NCBI GenBank assembly: GCA_016707445.1
Contig: JADJHR010000006.1
Location: 248,001 to 312,000, forward strand
From: Rubrivivax sp.
Lineage (GTDB): Bacteria; Pseudomonadota; Gammaproteobacteria; Burkholderiales; Burkholderiaceae_C
Length of the DNA stretch: 64,000 nucleotides
Direction of reading: 5' to 3'
Below the pieces are notes generated by a model. It saw only the letters and a program-made list of their open reading frames with translations, did no database searches and was not told the DNA's origin. Each line of letters begins with the position of its first letter. Position 1 is the first letter of the stretch. Shown one piece after another: positions 19,643-28,753 of the stretch. Position numbers and translations under genes: made by a program.

Positions 19643-20347
19643 TCAGGCCGCCCGCAGCGAGCTCACCATCGGCGGCAGCACCGCCACGCGGCGCACCAGG
19701 TCGCGGATGCTTTCGGTGCTGGTCTTGGCGCGGATCGAGCCGATCTGCGTGCGCACCGTGGCCAGGCCCACACCGTGTGATTCGGCCACCTCGCGCGGGT
19801 CCAGACCATGGCACAGGCCTTCGAGCACACGCGTCTCTGTCGGCGTCAGCGCATGGCTGCGTGCGAACCACTGCACCGACAGGCTTTCGCAGACCTTTTT
19901 CTTGCCCAGCAGCAGCAAGGTGGCCTGCTGGGCGCCGCCGGCCATGGCCCCCAGCGGCACGACGGCCATCGTGAAGGGCTGGTCGGATTCACCCAGCGTC
20001 ACCAGGCGGCGCAACCCGCGTCGGGCAGCGTTCAGTGCGTCCTGCAGCGGCATCAGGTCCTGCGCCAGGCGGGCGCGCAGTTCGCGGCCCTGCAGCTGCA
20101 GCGGGTGCTCGTCGTCGAGTTCGGCGCGCGCCGCATGGTTGACGTGCATCACCTGCCCGCCGTCGGCCAGCAGCAGCATGCCGTAGTCGATCTCGTCGAG
20201 CATCAGCGCCAGCCAGCGTGAGCCCTGCGACGCCGCGGATCGGCGCTCGGGCCCGGGGTAGCTGCTGTTGGCGGCCGGCAGGCCCGGCAGTGCAATCCAG
20301 GGGCTCCGCCCCTGGCCCGTGGCGGTCAGTGCATTCAAGTTGAACAT
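19643..20347 (-). CDS. LuxR-type (GerE) transcriptional regulator
   Basis: A 234-residue regulator. A PAS-like sensory region (LDEIDYGMLLLADGGQVMHVNHAARAELD) precedes a C-terminal LuxR helix-turn-helix, LTPTETRVLEGLCHGLDPREVAESHGVGLATVRTQI. The start at 20347 (MFNLNALTATG) is chosen; the frame extends 30 codons upstream but that part is Pro/Gly-rich with no family character. The stop abuts the CoA-transferase gene (convergent). There is no receiver domain, so it is not a classical response regulator. Signal and targets unknown. Confidence 0.82.
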   Translation of the reverse strand: MFNLNALTATGQGRSPWIALPGLPAANSSYPGPERRSAASQGSRWLALMLDEIDYGMLLLADGGQVMHVNHAARAELDDEHPLQLQGRELRARLAQDLMPLQDALNAARRGLRRLVTLGESDQPFTMAVVPLGAMAGGAQQATLLLLGKKKVCESLSVQWFARSHALTPTETRVLEGLCHGLDPREVAESHGVGLATVRTQIGSIRAKTSTESIRDLVRRVAVLPPMVSSLRAA

Positions 20348-20498
20348 CGAAGTCTCCCAGTCGGGTCGCGGGGGGCCGGGACGGCCGATGGCGACTGCTG
20401 GGAAGACTAGGACCGTGACCCTGCCCCAGGCGGGCATTGCTTCGCGTCCGCCTGGTGATGGATTTACATCATCTGCCTTGTGCAGGCCCGCGCTGGCG
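20348..20498. other. Non-coding gap, LuxR-gene upstream region
   Basis: About 150 bp between the LuxR-type gene start and the TonB-receptor stop, both on the minus strand. It presumably holds the promoter of the regulator. No terminator with a clear U-tract is visible. Confidence 0.3.
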
Positions 20499-22850
20499 TC
20501 ACAGCTTGAGTTCGAGCCGCAGCTGCCAGTTGACCGCTGTCGGCGTCGTCGACACCGCCTGCGTGCGCACGCTGCCGAGGTCGATCGCGTTGGCCGAGCG
20601 GTAGTCGGCCGCCGTCAGGTTGGACGCCAGCAGGCGCAGCTGCATCGCCGGATCGAAGACCCACAGCGCGTAGGCGTCGAACTGGCGCTTGGCGCCGGCC
20701 TCGGTCCGCTGGATGTCGGACAGCTGGGTGCGATAGCCGGGCGTCAGGTTCAGGCTGCCGCCCAGCGTCAGCGGTGTGCCACGAAAGCGGTAGTCGGCGC
20801 CAATGTTGGCCGTGCCGTGCGGCTGCTGGTCGAGTCGGTTGTCGGGCCCGGGCACGGCGCTCACTCGCGAATGGAACAGGCTGAGGTTGTTGCGCAGCTC
20901 GACCGGGGGCGCACCGGCGATCAGCTGGTCGAGCCTGAACTTGGCCTCGAGCTCGATGCCCTGGGTGCTGGCGCGGCCCAGGTTCTTCGGCCGCGACACG
21001 TAGCGCGGTGACGGGCTCCAGCTCACGTCCTCCAGCATCGTGGTGCTGCGGATGTAGTCGTGCAGCCGGCGGTAGAAGACGTTGGCGCTGAGCACGCCAC
21101 CTTGCGGCAGGTAGCGCTCCAGCGCCAGGTCGATGCCGGTGGCCAGTTCGGGCCTGAGCGCCGGGTTGCCGGCACGGTCGGGGCTGGTCGGTGAATTCGG
21201 CCCCGCCGCCGGGTAGCGGCTGGACAGTGAAGGTCGCGCCACCAGGTTCTGCAGCGTCGGTGCCTTGTAGCTGCGTGTCAGGCTGATGCGCAACTGATCA
21301 CGCGACTTGGGGTCGGGCTTCCACACCGCATGCAGCAGCGGCGTGAGCACGCTGCTGCGATTGTCGGGGTGCTTGCCGTCGCCGCTGTCGCCGCGCGTGC
21401 GGATGGCCTCCCAGCGCAGCCCGGCGTGCGCCGCCCAGTTCGGGTTGATGGCCCATTCGTCCTGCGCATACAGCGCCAACCGCAGGCTCGAGGCCTGCAG
21501 GTCGGGCTCGAAATCGGCCAGCGGGTCCTGGTTGTTCTGTTCGGTGCTGCGGGTCTCGCCGCGGTTCAGGCGTTCGAGTTCGGCGCCGCTGACCAGGCTG
21601 TGCTCGCCGTCGAGCAGCTTGGACAGCTTGCCGGTCAGCAGGGCCGTGCGGTCACGCGTGCGGCTGCTGTCGTGCACCGTGCGCAGCAGGGTCTGGGCAG
21701 CATCGAACTCCTGCCGCAGGCTCTGGCTGCGGCCGCGTGCGCTGCTCACGTTGGCGCCCGCCTCCAGCCGCAGCCCGCTGCCCAGCGTGCTGCGCCACTG
21801 GCTGTTCAGCCGTGCCAGCGTGAAGCGGTTGTCGCCGTCGCTGTCGGCACTGGCATACAGCGCCGGTGCAGGGCCGATCGGCTGCTGCAGGTCGTAGTGC
21901 CTTTGGCTGTCACCCTGGCTGTGAAAGACCGCCGGCATCAGCACCAGCGTGTCGGCGGGCCCCAGCCGCCATTGCAGGCGCGAAGTCAGGTTCAGGCCGA
22001 GCCGGGTGGACAGCCCGTCGCTGGTCTCCACCTGATCACGCAGCACGCTGTCGTTGTCGAGATCGGTCTCGGTCGTGCGCGTGCTGCCGGGGTTGCTGCG
22101 GCGGTTGCGATAGGCGCCACCCGACACGGTGTAGATGAAGTCGCCGACGCTGTCGTTGCGCGTCCAGAACAGGCCCGGCGTGATCTCGCCGCGCTCGACG
22201 CCGAAGCCCAGTCGCAGGTCGTTGATGCGGCGCTTGTAGCCTTCGCGCGTGACGATGTTGATGGTGCCGCCGATGGCGCGTGCCCCGGTCTCGGCGGTGG
22301 GGGCGCGAAAGATCTCGATGCGCTCGATCTGCTCGGGTGTCAGCGACTCCAGGCTGAAACCCGGCGGCACGCGCTGGCCGTCGATCAGCAGCTGCGTGTA
22401 GCCCGCGCCCAGCCCGCGCATGCGAGGTGGCCCGCCACGCCCGGGTGCGCCCGACGTGGTGACGCCGGGCAGGCGCTTGAGCACCTCACCGACCGTGCTG
22501 TCGCCGAAGCGTTCGATCTCCTCGCGCCCGATCACGATCTTGGCGGCAGTGGACTGGCGGCGTTGTTCGTTGTCGCTTTCGCGGCCGCCGGTGACCTCGA
22601 CCCGTTGCGGCGTGCTGGCCTGCCCGGCAGGCGGTGCTGAGGCAGCGGACGCTGCGGCCGCGGGGGGCTGCGTCTGTGCCGTGGCCGACGCGCCGGCCAG
22701 CGCCAGCAGGGTCAAGGCGCTCAAGGCGCCCATGGCGCGGGCGGTGGCCAGCGGCCGCGATCGAGTGGGGGTGGTGGTGTGCACGGGGCGCGATTGTGCC
22801 GACCTGAACCACCCGCCGCCCGGGGCCGGCGCCGCTTTGCCCATCTTCAC
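20499..22850 (-). CDS. TonB-dependent outer-membrane receptor
   Basis: Outer-membrane beta-barrel importer energised by TonB-ExbB-ExbD. A signal peptide (GALSALTLLALAGASATAQ near residues 41-59) is followed by a TonB-box-like QRVEVTGGRES. The plug domain contains GDSTVGEVLKRLPGVTT, MRGLGAGYTQLLIDGQR and IERIEIFRAPTAETG...GGTINIVTRE. A 600-residue barrel follows, ending in an aromatic-poor LRLELKL strand. The listed ATG gives an unusually long, charged pre-signal stretch; a GTG at 22784 would give a more standard signal peptide. Ligand unknown; siderophore-like or other metal-chelate uptake is possible. exbB/exbD in the window could supply energy. Confidence 0.92.
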   Translation of the reverse strand: MKMGKAAPAPGGGWFRSAQSRPVHTTTPTRSRPLATARAMGALSALTLLALAGASATAQTQPPAAAASAASAPPAGQASTPQRVEVTGGRESDNEQRRQSTAAKIVIGREEIERFGDSTVGEVLKRLPGVTTSGAPGRGGPPRMRGLGAGYTQLLIDGQRVPPGFSLESLTPEQIERIEIFRAPTAETGARAIGGTINIVTREGYKRRINDLRLGFGVERGEITPGLFWTRNDSVGDFIYTVSGGAYRNRRSNPGSTRTTETDLDNDSVLRDQVETSDGLSTRLGLNLTSRLQWRLGPADTLVLMPAVFHSQGDSQRHYDLQQPIGPAPALYASADSDGDNRFTLARLNSQWRSTLGSGLRLEAGANVSSARGRSQSLRQEFDAAQTLLRTVHDSSRTRDRTALLTGKLSKLLDGEHSLVSGAELERLNRGETRSTEQNNQDPLADFEPDLQASSLRLALYAQDEWAINPNWAAHAGLRWEAIRTRGDSGDGKHPDNRSSVLTPLLHAVWKPDPKSRDQLRISLTRSYKAPTLQNLVARPSLSSRYPAAGPNSPTSPDRAGNPALRPELATGIDLALERYLPQGGVLSANVFYRRLHDYIRSTTMLEDVSWSPSPRYVSRPKNLGRASTQGIELEAKFRLDQLIAGAPPVELRNNLSLFHSRVSAVPGPDNRLDQQPHGTANIGADYRFRGTPLTLGGSLNLTPGYRTQLSDIQRTEAGAKRQFDAYALWVFDPAMQLRLLASNLTAADYRSANAIDLGSVRTQAVSTTPTAVNWQLRLELKL

Positions 22851-22886
22851 AAACCGTCAGACGCCAGCGCGGTACCCGCGCATGAA

Positions 22887-24578
22887 TCAGGCACCCGCGC
22901 GGTACCCGCGCGGAATGGCCGCCAGCAGCCGTCGCGTGTAGTCCTGCTTCGGCGCCGCCAGGATCTGTTCGGCGCTGGCCTGTTCGACCACCTCGCCGTC
23001 CTTCATCACCAGCACCTCGTCGCTGATGAAACGCACCACCGCCAGGTCGTGGCTGATGAAGACGTAGCTCAGGCCCAGTTCGTCCTGCAGGTCCTTCAGC
23101 AGGTTCAGCACCTGCGCCTGCACGCTGACGTCGAGCGCGCTGACCGCCTCGTCGAGCACCAGCATCTCGGGTTCCAGTGTCAGGCAGCGCGCGATCGCCA
23201 CGCGCTGACGCTGGCCGCCGGAGAACTCGTGCGGGTACTTGCCGAAGGCGCGGCCGTCCAGGCCCACCTTTTCCAGCAACCGTCGCGCCCGCGCCTCGCG
23301 CTCGGCGGTGTCGGCGCCGATGCCGTGGATCGTCATCGGTTCGATCAGGGTCTGGCCGATCGTGAAGCGCGGGTTCAGGCTGGCATAGGGGTTCTGGAAC
23401 ACGACCTGGATGCGCCGGCGCATCACCAGGCGCTCGCGGTCGCTCAGCGTCAGCAGGTTCTTGCCGTCGAAGATGACCTCGCCGTGCGTGGGTTCGTGCA
23501 GGCGCAGCAGGGTCAGGCCCATGGTCGTCTTGCCCGAACCCGACTCGCCCACCACGCCCAGCGTGTGGCCGCGGCGAAGTTCGAAATTGACGTTCTGCAC
23601 CGCCTTGAACTCGCGCTTGCCGAACAGCCCCTGGCGCAGCCAGAAGCTCTTGGCCAGCGAACGCACCTGCAGAATCACCGGCGCCGCCGGGTCCTTGACC
23701 TTGGCCGCGCCGCTGTCGCTGCGCCCGGCAATGTGGTCGTCGATCACCATCAGCCGCCGCGGGTTGCCTTCCAGGCTGGGGCGGCAGGCCAGCAGCGCCT
23801 TGGTGTAGTCGTCCTGCGGGCGCGCAAAGATGTCGGCCACCGCGCCGCGCTCACGCACCTGGCCCTCGCGCATCACCACCACCTCGTCGGCGATCTCGCC
23901 CACCAGGCCGAGATCGTGGCTGATGAAGAGCACGCTCATGCGCCGCTGTGTCTTCAGCCGCGCCAACAGCTCGATGATCTGGCGCTGGATGGTCACGTCC
24001 AGCGCGGTGGTCGGTTCATCGGCGATCAGCAGCCGCGGCTCGCAGGCCAGTGCCATCGCGATCATCACGCGCTGCTGCTGGCCGCCCGACATCTCGTGCG
24101 GATATGACTTCATGCGCCGCGCCGGCTCGGGGATGCCGACCTCGGCCAGCAGTTCCTCGGCGCGTTTCCAGGCTGCCGCGCGGTTCAAACCCAGATGCCG
24201 CACCAGCGGCTCGACCAGCTGCTGGCCGACGCTGAACACCGGGTTCAGCGAACTCATCGGATCCTGGAACACGCAGGCGATCTCCTTGCCGCGCAGGGCC
24301 TGCAACTCGCGCAGGCTGGCGCGCAGCAGGTCGCGGCCTTGTCCGCCCTGGTGCCAGGTGATGACGCCGCTGCGTTCGGCGTTGTCGGGCAGCAGGTTCA
24401 GCACCGACATCGCGGTCACGCTCTTGCCCGAGCCCGATTCGCCGACCAGCGCGACGGTGGTGTTCTCGGGCACGTCGAAGCTCACGCCCATACCGCTGCG
24501 GCCCACCGCCTGCGCGCGCTGGCCACGGCCCATGCGGAAAGCGACCTGCAGGTCCTGGATGCTCAGCAATGCGCTCAT
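22887..24578 (-). CDS. yejF: Oligopeptide ABC transporter ATP-binding protein with two fused ATPase domains
   Basis: A 563-residue protein in which two complete ABC ATPases are joined, as in YejF/GsiA. Domain 1 has Walker A GESGSGKSV near residue 50, signature MSGGQQQRVMIAMAL and Walker B LLIADEPTTALD. Domain 2 has GESGSGKTT, FSGGQRQRVAIARCL and LVLDEAVSALD. Each half drives one face of a heteromeric peptide importer. It is the last gene of yejB-yejE-yejF on the minus strand. Its ATG is preceded by one copy of a 70-bp hairpin-rich intergenic repeat. The cognate binding proteins are the three divergent paralogues from 26918. Confidence 0.93.
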   Translation of the reverse strand: MSALLSIQDLQVAFRMGRGQRAQAVGRSGMGVSFDVPENTTVALVGESGSGKSVTAMSVLNLLPDNAERSGVITWHQGGQGRDLLRASLRELQALRGKEIACVFQDPMSSLNPVFSVGQQLVEPLVRHLGLNRAAAWKRAEELLAEVGIPEPARRMKSYPHEMSGGQQQRVMIAMALACEPRLLIADEPTTALDVTIQRQIIELLARLKTQRRMSVLFISHDLGLVGEIADEVVVMREGQVRERGAVADIFARPQDDYTKALLACRPSLEGNPRRLMVIDDHIAGRSDSGAAKVKDPAAPVILQVRSLAKSFWLRQGLFGKREFKAVQNVNFELRRGHTLGVVGESGSGKTTMGLTLLRLHEPTHGEVIFDGKNLLTLSDRERLVMRRRIQVVFQNPYASLNPRFTIGQTLIEPMTIHGIGADTAEREARARRLLEKVGLDGRAFGKYPHEFSGGQRQRVAIARCLTLEPEMLVLDEAVSALDVSVQAQVLNLLKDLQDELGLSYVFISHDLAVVRFISDEVLVMKDGEVVEQASAEQILAAPKQDYTRRLLAAIPRGYRAGA

Positions 24579-24582
24579 TCAA

Positions 24583-24652
24583 CCCCCTTGGCGCTTCGCA
24601 CCGTCCCCCCGAGGGGGAGCGAGCTCGGCCGGGAATCCCGGACCGCGCTCAT
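24583..24652 (-). repeat. Intergenic hairpin repeat, copy A
   Basis: About 70 bp between yejE and yejF. Read on the minus strand it contains CGGGATTCCCG and CTCCCCCTCGGGGGGA palindromes and ends GCGCCAAGGGGGT just before the ATGAGCGC start of yejF. It is about 80% identical by eye to copy B (25709-25779). I recall this style of repeat as common in Burkholderiales genomes. Confidence 0.7.
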
Positions 24653-25704
24653 TCCAGGCCCCGCAGCTTCGGGTCGAGCGCGTCGCGCAGCGCATCGGTC
24701 ATCAACGAGAACGCGGTGACGAACACCGCCATGAACAGCGTGGCCGTGGCCAGCTGCCACCAGTGGCCCAGGATCAGCTCGCTCTGCGCCTCGGCCAGCA
24801 TGGTGCCCCAGCTGACCTGGTCGACGCGCACGCCCAGGCCCAGGTAGGACAGGATCACCTCGGCCTTGATGAAGCCCACCGTCAGCAGGCTCATGCGCAC
24901 CAGGATCACGTGGCTGACGTTGGGCAGGATGTGGCGGAACATGCGGCTGCTGATCGACGCGCCGATGGCCTCGGCACTGCGCACGTATTCGCGGCTGGCG
25001 TGCTTGATGAACTCGGCGCGCACCTGGCGGTACATGCCGGTCCAGCCGGTCAGCGCCAGGATGATCACCACGCTTTCGACACCGCGCCCGACCACCGCGG
25101 CAAAGGCGAAGATGAGCAGGATGTTGGGGATGCTCTCGAAGACGTTGTAGAGCCACTCGAGAAAATCACCGACCTTGCCGCCGAAGAAGCCACCACAGGC
25201 ACCCAGCAGCGTGCCGATCAATGTCGCGCACAGCGCCGCGGCCACACCGACGAAGACCGAGATCTCGGTGCCCTTGATGGCCTTGGCCAGCACGTCGCGG
25301 CCGAGCCGGTCACCGCCGAAGGCCAGCGTGCGCGCCTTCACGGTCTCGGTGGTCTGGAACTGCTTGGCTCGTTCGTCCCATTCCTTGTAGCGCGGCGCCA
25401 GCGGATCGATGTCGCTCAGGTCGACGTTCGGGCCCTTGGGCGATTCGACCGCGTCCACGGCCTGTACCGCACGCGCACCCAGCAACGTGGGTGGTGCGTT
25501 GGGAACGCCCACCTCGTCCTGCCAGTTCTGCGCCACCAGGCCCAATGCGGCCAGAAGGATCAGCAGCACGAAGCCGACCACGATGACCAGCGACACCAGG
25601 CCCACGCGGTCGGCCTTGAAGCGGCGCCAGGCGGCATGCCAGACGCCTTCGGATCTTTGCAGCGCGTCGTCCAGCGACGACGAGGTCGGCAAGACGGCGC
25701 TCAT
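24649..25704 (-). CDS. yejE: Oligopeptide ABC transporter permease (YejE/DppC type)
   Basis: A 351-residue inner-membrane permease. A basic N-terminus and first transmembrane helix (VGLVSLVIVVGFVLLILLAALG) precede a periplasmic loop of about 100 residues containing FGGDRLGRDVLAKAIKGTEIS, the DppC-type signature. Five more helices follow. The EAA loop for contact with the ATPase is VRAEFIKHASREYVRSAEAIGA. Its length and the long first loop are typical of YejE rather than OppC. It is flanked on both sides by the hairpin repeat and co-directional with yejB and yejF. Confidence 0.93.
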   Translation of the reverse strand: MSAVLPTSSSLDDALQRSEGVWHAAWRRFKADRVGLVSLVIVVGFVLLILLAALGLVAQNWQDEVGVPNAPPTLLGARAVQAVDAVESPKGPNVDLSDIDPLAPRYKEWDERAKQFQTTETVKARTLAFGGDRLGRDVLAKAIKGTEISVFVGVAAALCATLIGTLLGACGGFFGGKVGDFLEWLYNVFESIPNILLIFAFAAVVGRGVESVVIILALTGWTGMYRQVRAEFIKHASREYVRSAEAIGASISSRMFRHILPNVSHVILVRMSLLTVGFIKAEVILSYLGLGVRVDQVSWGTMLAEAQSELILGHWWQLATATLFMAVFVTAFSLMTDALRDALDPKLRGLE

Positions 25705-25708
25705 ACCA

Positions 25709-25779
25709 CCCCCTTGGCGCTGCGCGTCGCCCCACCGGGGGGGCGCGAGCGCGACCGGGAAACCCGCATCGCGCTCATT
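25709..25779 (-). repeat. Intergenic hairpin repeat, copy B
   Basis: About 70 bp between yejB and yejE, the second copy of the repeat at 24583-24652. It has the same order of motifs on the minus strand: GCGCGATGCGGGTTTCCCGG, then CGCTCGCGCC, a C-rich/G-rich palindrome and GCGCCAAGGGGGT. It includes the yejB stop region and abuts the yejE start. Confidence 0.7.
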
Positions 25780-26713
25780 TGAGGACCACCCGCGGATCGG
25801 CGATCTTGTAGGCCAGGTCGGTCAGCAGGTTGATCACCATCGTCAGCACGGCCAGGTAGATGGTCACCGCCTGGATGACCGGAAAGTCGCTGCGGTTGAC
25901 GGCCAGCAGCACCTCGCGGCCCAGGCCCGGGATCGAGAAGAAGACCTCGATCAGGAAGCTGCCGACGAAGATGCCCGGCAGCTGCAGCCCGATGTTGGTC
26001 AGGATCGGAATCATCGCGTTGCGCAGCACATGCCTGAACAGCACCACGCCTTCGCTCATGCCCTTGGCGCGCGCGGTGCGCACATAGTCCTGGCCCAGCT
26101 CGTCGAGCAGAAAACTGCGGTACAGCCGCGTCTGCGGCGCCACGCCGACCATCACCGCCAGCAGCACCGGCAGCGGCACGTAGGTCAGCAGATTGGTCCA
26201 GACGCTGTCGCTCCAGCCCTGCACCGGAAACCAGCCGAGCTGGAAGGCGAACACGTACTGCCCGACGATCACGTAGACCAGGAAGCTGATCGACAGCGCC
26301 ACCGTGGTCACGACCATGATCATGCGGTCGGTCAGGCTGCCACGGCGGTAGGCCACCCACATCGCGATCGGCAGCGCCAGCAGCACGTCCAGTACCAGGA
26401 TCGGCGTCATCACCGTCAGTGTGGCCGGCAGCCGCGTGGCAAACAGGTTGCTGACCGCCTCATTCGTGGCCCAGCTCTTGCCCCAGTCGAAGGTGACGAT
26501 CTGACGCACGAAGATCCAAAGCTGCACCCACACCGGCTCGTTCAGGCCGAGCTGCTGGCGAATGGCCTCGATCTGCTCCTTGCTGGCGTTCAGGCCCCCC
26601 AGCACCTCGGCCGGGTCGCCGCCGAAGTACTTGAACAGAAAGAACACCAGCAGCACGACCCCGGCCAGCGTGGGGATCATCTGCCACAAACGCCGTATCA
26701 GGTATGCGGCCAT
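25775..26713 (-). CDS. yejB: Oligopeptide ABC transporter permease (YejB/DppB type)
   Basis: A 312-residue six-helix permease. It starts MAAYLIRRLWQMIPTLAGVVLLVFFLF, a canonical DppB N-terminus, which fixes the ATG at 26713 against a longer upstream reading frame. Between TM1 and TM2 lies the DWGKSWATNEAVSNLFATRLPATL motif. The EAA loop reads GQDYVRTARAKGMSEGVVLFRHVLRNAMIPI. It is the first gene of the yejBEF set. The 204 bp upstream (26714-26917) separates it from the divergent binding-protein operon and should hold promoters for both. Confidence 0.94.
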   Translation of the reverse strand: MAAYLIRRLWQMIPTLAGVVLLVFFLFKYFGGDPAEVLGGLNASKEQIEAIRQQLGLNEPVWVQLWIFVRQIVTFDWGKSWATNEAVSNLFATRLPATLTVMTPILVLDVLLALPIAMWVAYRRGSLTDRMIMVVTTVALSISFLVYVIVGQYVFAFQLGWFPVQGWSDSVWTNLLTYVPLPVLLAVMVGVAPQTRLYRSFLLDELGQDYVRTARAKGMSEGVVLFRHVLRNAMIPILTNIGLQLPGIFVGSFLIEVFFSIPGLGREVLLAVNRSDFPVIQAVTIYLAVLTMVINLLTDLAYKIADPRVVLK

Positions 26714-26885
26714 GGTGAATGCAGTACTCCATCGTCCCGAAGCGCTGGGCCAGGGGCGGCAAATTCGCGATGGGCGAGTGTAGGGGGCGCCATTGCGCGG
26801 TCGGGGTGTGGTTTCCCGCCTCGACAGGCCCACGACCCCACGTGCTTGCGGGGGATCGCCTGCCGGCGGCGCCACACCGGCGCAC

Positions 26886-26891
26886 TAGACT
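26886..26891 (+). promoter_or_regulatory. Possible -10 element for the binding-protein operon
   Basis: TAGACT 27 bp upstream of the first binding-protein ATG, in the gap between divergent yejB and the plus-strand operon. No strong -35 hexamer is evident. Confidence 0.35.
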
Positions 26892-26917
26892 TCGCGCCTT
26901 TCCCGACGAGGCCTCGA

Positions 26918-28753
26918 ATGAAGAGAACCGCCTTGCTGCGCGTACTGGCCACCACCCTGGTGCTGGCCTGCAGCGCCGCCGGTGGCCAGTCGACAGCGCC
27001 CTCCGATGGCCCGCTGAAGGTGCTTCGCTATGCCTTTCCGATTGCCGAGACCAGCTTCGATCCGGCCTACATCACCGATCTGTATTCACGCACCGTGGCC
27101 GGCGCCATCTTCGACGCGCCGCTGGAGTTCGAGTTCCTGGCCCAGCCGGCACGCATGCGGCCCAACACCGCGGCCGCGATGCCCGAGGTCAGCGCCGACT
27201 TCCGCCGCTTCACGTTCCGCATCCAGCCTGGCATCTACTTCGCCGACGACCCGGCGTTCAAGGGCCGCAAGCGCGAGCTGACCGCGGCCGACTACGTGTA
27301 CAGCCTCAAGCGCCACTACGACCCGCGCTGGAAGAGCGGCAACCTGTACCTGCTGGAGGCCGACAAGATCCTGGGCCTGAGCGAGTTGCGCCGCGAGGCC
27401 CTGGACAAGAAGCAACCCTTCGACTACGAGCGCGAGGTCGAAGGCCTGAAGGCGCTGGACCGCTACACCTTCCAGATCAGGCTGGCCGAGCCCAAGCCCC
27501 GCTTTCTGTACCACTTTGCCGACAGCTCGTTCACCGGCGCGGTGGCGCGCGAGGTGGTCGAGCTGTACGGCGACAAGGTCGGCGACCACCCGGTGGGCAC
27601 CGGCGCGTTCTACCTGAAGGCCTGGAAGCGCAGCTCGCGCATGGTGCTGGCGCGCAACCCGAACTTCCGCGACAAGCGGTACGACGAGCATCCGCCCGCC
27701 GGCGATGGCCGCTTGCAGGCCATTGCCAGCCGCTACAAGGGCAAGCGCCTGCCGCTGCTCGACGAAGTGCACATCGCGGTGATCGAAGAGGCGCAGCCCC
27801 GCTGGCTGTCGTTCCTGAACGACGAGCAGGACCTGATCGAGAACGTGCCGGCCGAGTTCGCCAACGTGGCCTTCCCGAACAACACGCTGGCGCCCAACCT
27901 GGCCAAGCGTGGCATCCAGATGGTGCGCTATGCGCGCGCCGACGTCTCGGTGTCGTACTTCGGCATGGAGAACCCGGTGGTCGGCGGCTATACGCCGGCC
28001 AAGGTGGCGTTGCGTCGCGCGATCAGCCTGGCCGTCGACGTCGACCGCGAGATCCGCCTGGTGCGGCGTAACCAGGCCATTCCGGCGCAGGGCCCGCTGG
28101 CGCCGCAGACTTGGGGCTACGACCCGGCCTTCAAGAGCACGATGAGCGACCACGACGTCGGCCGCGCCAAGGCGCTGCTCGACATGCACGGCTACGTCGA
28201 CCGCAATGGCGACGGCTGGCGCGAGCAGCCCGACGGCCAGCCGCTGGTCATCGACTACCACAGCCAGCCCGACCAGCAAAGCCGCCAGCTGGTCGAGCTG
28301 TGGCAGAAGAACATGACGGCCATCGGCATCAAGATGGATTTCAAGACTGCCAAGTGGCCCGAGAACCTGAAGGCCAGCCGCGCTGGCAAGCTGATGATGT
28401 GGGGCGTGGGCTGGGTCGCCGGCCAGCCCGATGCCGACACCTTCCTGGCGCTGGGCTACGGCCCCAACAAGGGCCAGGCCAACCACGCGCGCTTCAACCT
28501 GCCGGCCTTCAATGCGCTGTACGAACGTCAGCGCAGTCTGCCCGACGGCCCCGAACGCAAGGTGCTGATGACCGACGCGGCCAGGCTGATGATCGCCTAC
28601 ATGCCCTACAAGGTGCACGTGCACCGCCTGTTCACCGACCTGGCGCAGCCCTGGGTACTGGGCTATCAGCGCAACATCTTCGTGCGCGACTTCTTCCGCT
28701 ACATCGACGTCGATGCCACGCAGCAGCGCGGCCGCGGCGCCGACGGGCCATGA
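26918..28753 (+). CDS. Peptide ABC transporter substrate-binding protein, paralogue 1
   Basis: A 611-residue periplasmic binding protein of the SBP_bac_5 family. It starts MKRTALLRVLATTLVLACSAAGG, an export signal with a cysteine that might be lipidated. Family features are LKVLRYAFPIAETSFDPAYI at the mature N-terminus, YFADDPAFKGRKRELTAADYVYSLKR, DHPVGTGAFYLKAWKRSS and an acidic loop VDRNGDGWREQPDG. The YejA-like length and the DDPAFKG segment match the divergent YejBEF importer. The stop overlaps the start of paralogue 2 by ATGA, implying translational coupling. The correct ATG (26918) is clear because the long upstream open frame is unrelated. Confidence 0.93.
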   Translation: MKRTALLRVLATTLVLACSAAGGQSTAPSDGPLKVLRYAFPIAETSFDPAYITDLYSRTVAGAIFDAPLEFEFLAQPARMRPNTAAAMPEVSADFRRFTFRIQPGIYFADDPAFKGRKRELTAADYVYSLKRHYDPRWKSGNLYLLEADKILGLSELRREALDKKQPFDYEREVEGLKALDRYTFQIRLAEPKPRFLYHFADSSFTGAVAREVVELYGDKVGDHPVGTGAFYLKAWKRSSRMVLARNPNFRDKRYDEHPPAGDGRLQAIASRYKGKRLPLLDEVHIAVIEEAQPRWLSFLNDEQDLIENVPAEFANVAFPNNTLAPNLAKRGIQMVRYARADVSVSYFGMENPVVGGYTPAKVALRRAISLAVDVDREIRLVRRNQAIPAQGPLAPQTWGYDPAFKSTMSDHDVGRAKALLDMHGYVDRNGDGWREQPDGQPLVIDYHSQPDQQSRQLVELWQKNMTAIGIKMDFKTAKWPENLKASRAGKLMMWGVGWVAGQPDADTFLALGYGPNKGQANHARFNLPAFNALYERQRSLPDGPERKVLMTDAARLMIAYMPYKVHVHRLFTDLAQPWVLGYQRNIFVRDFFRYIDVDATQQRGRGADGP

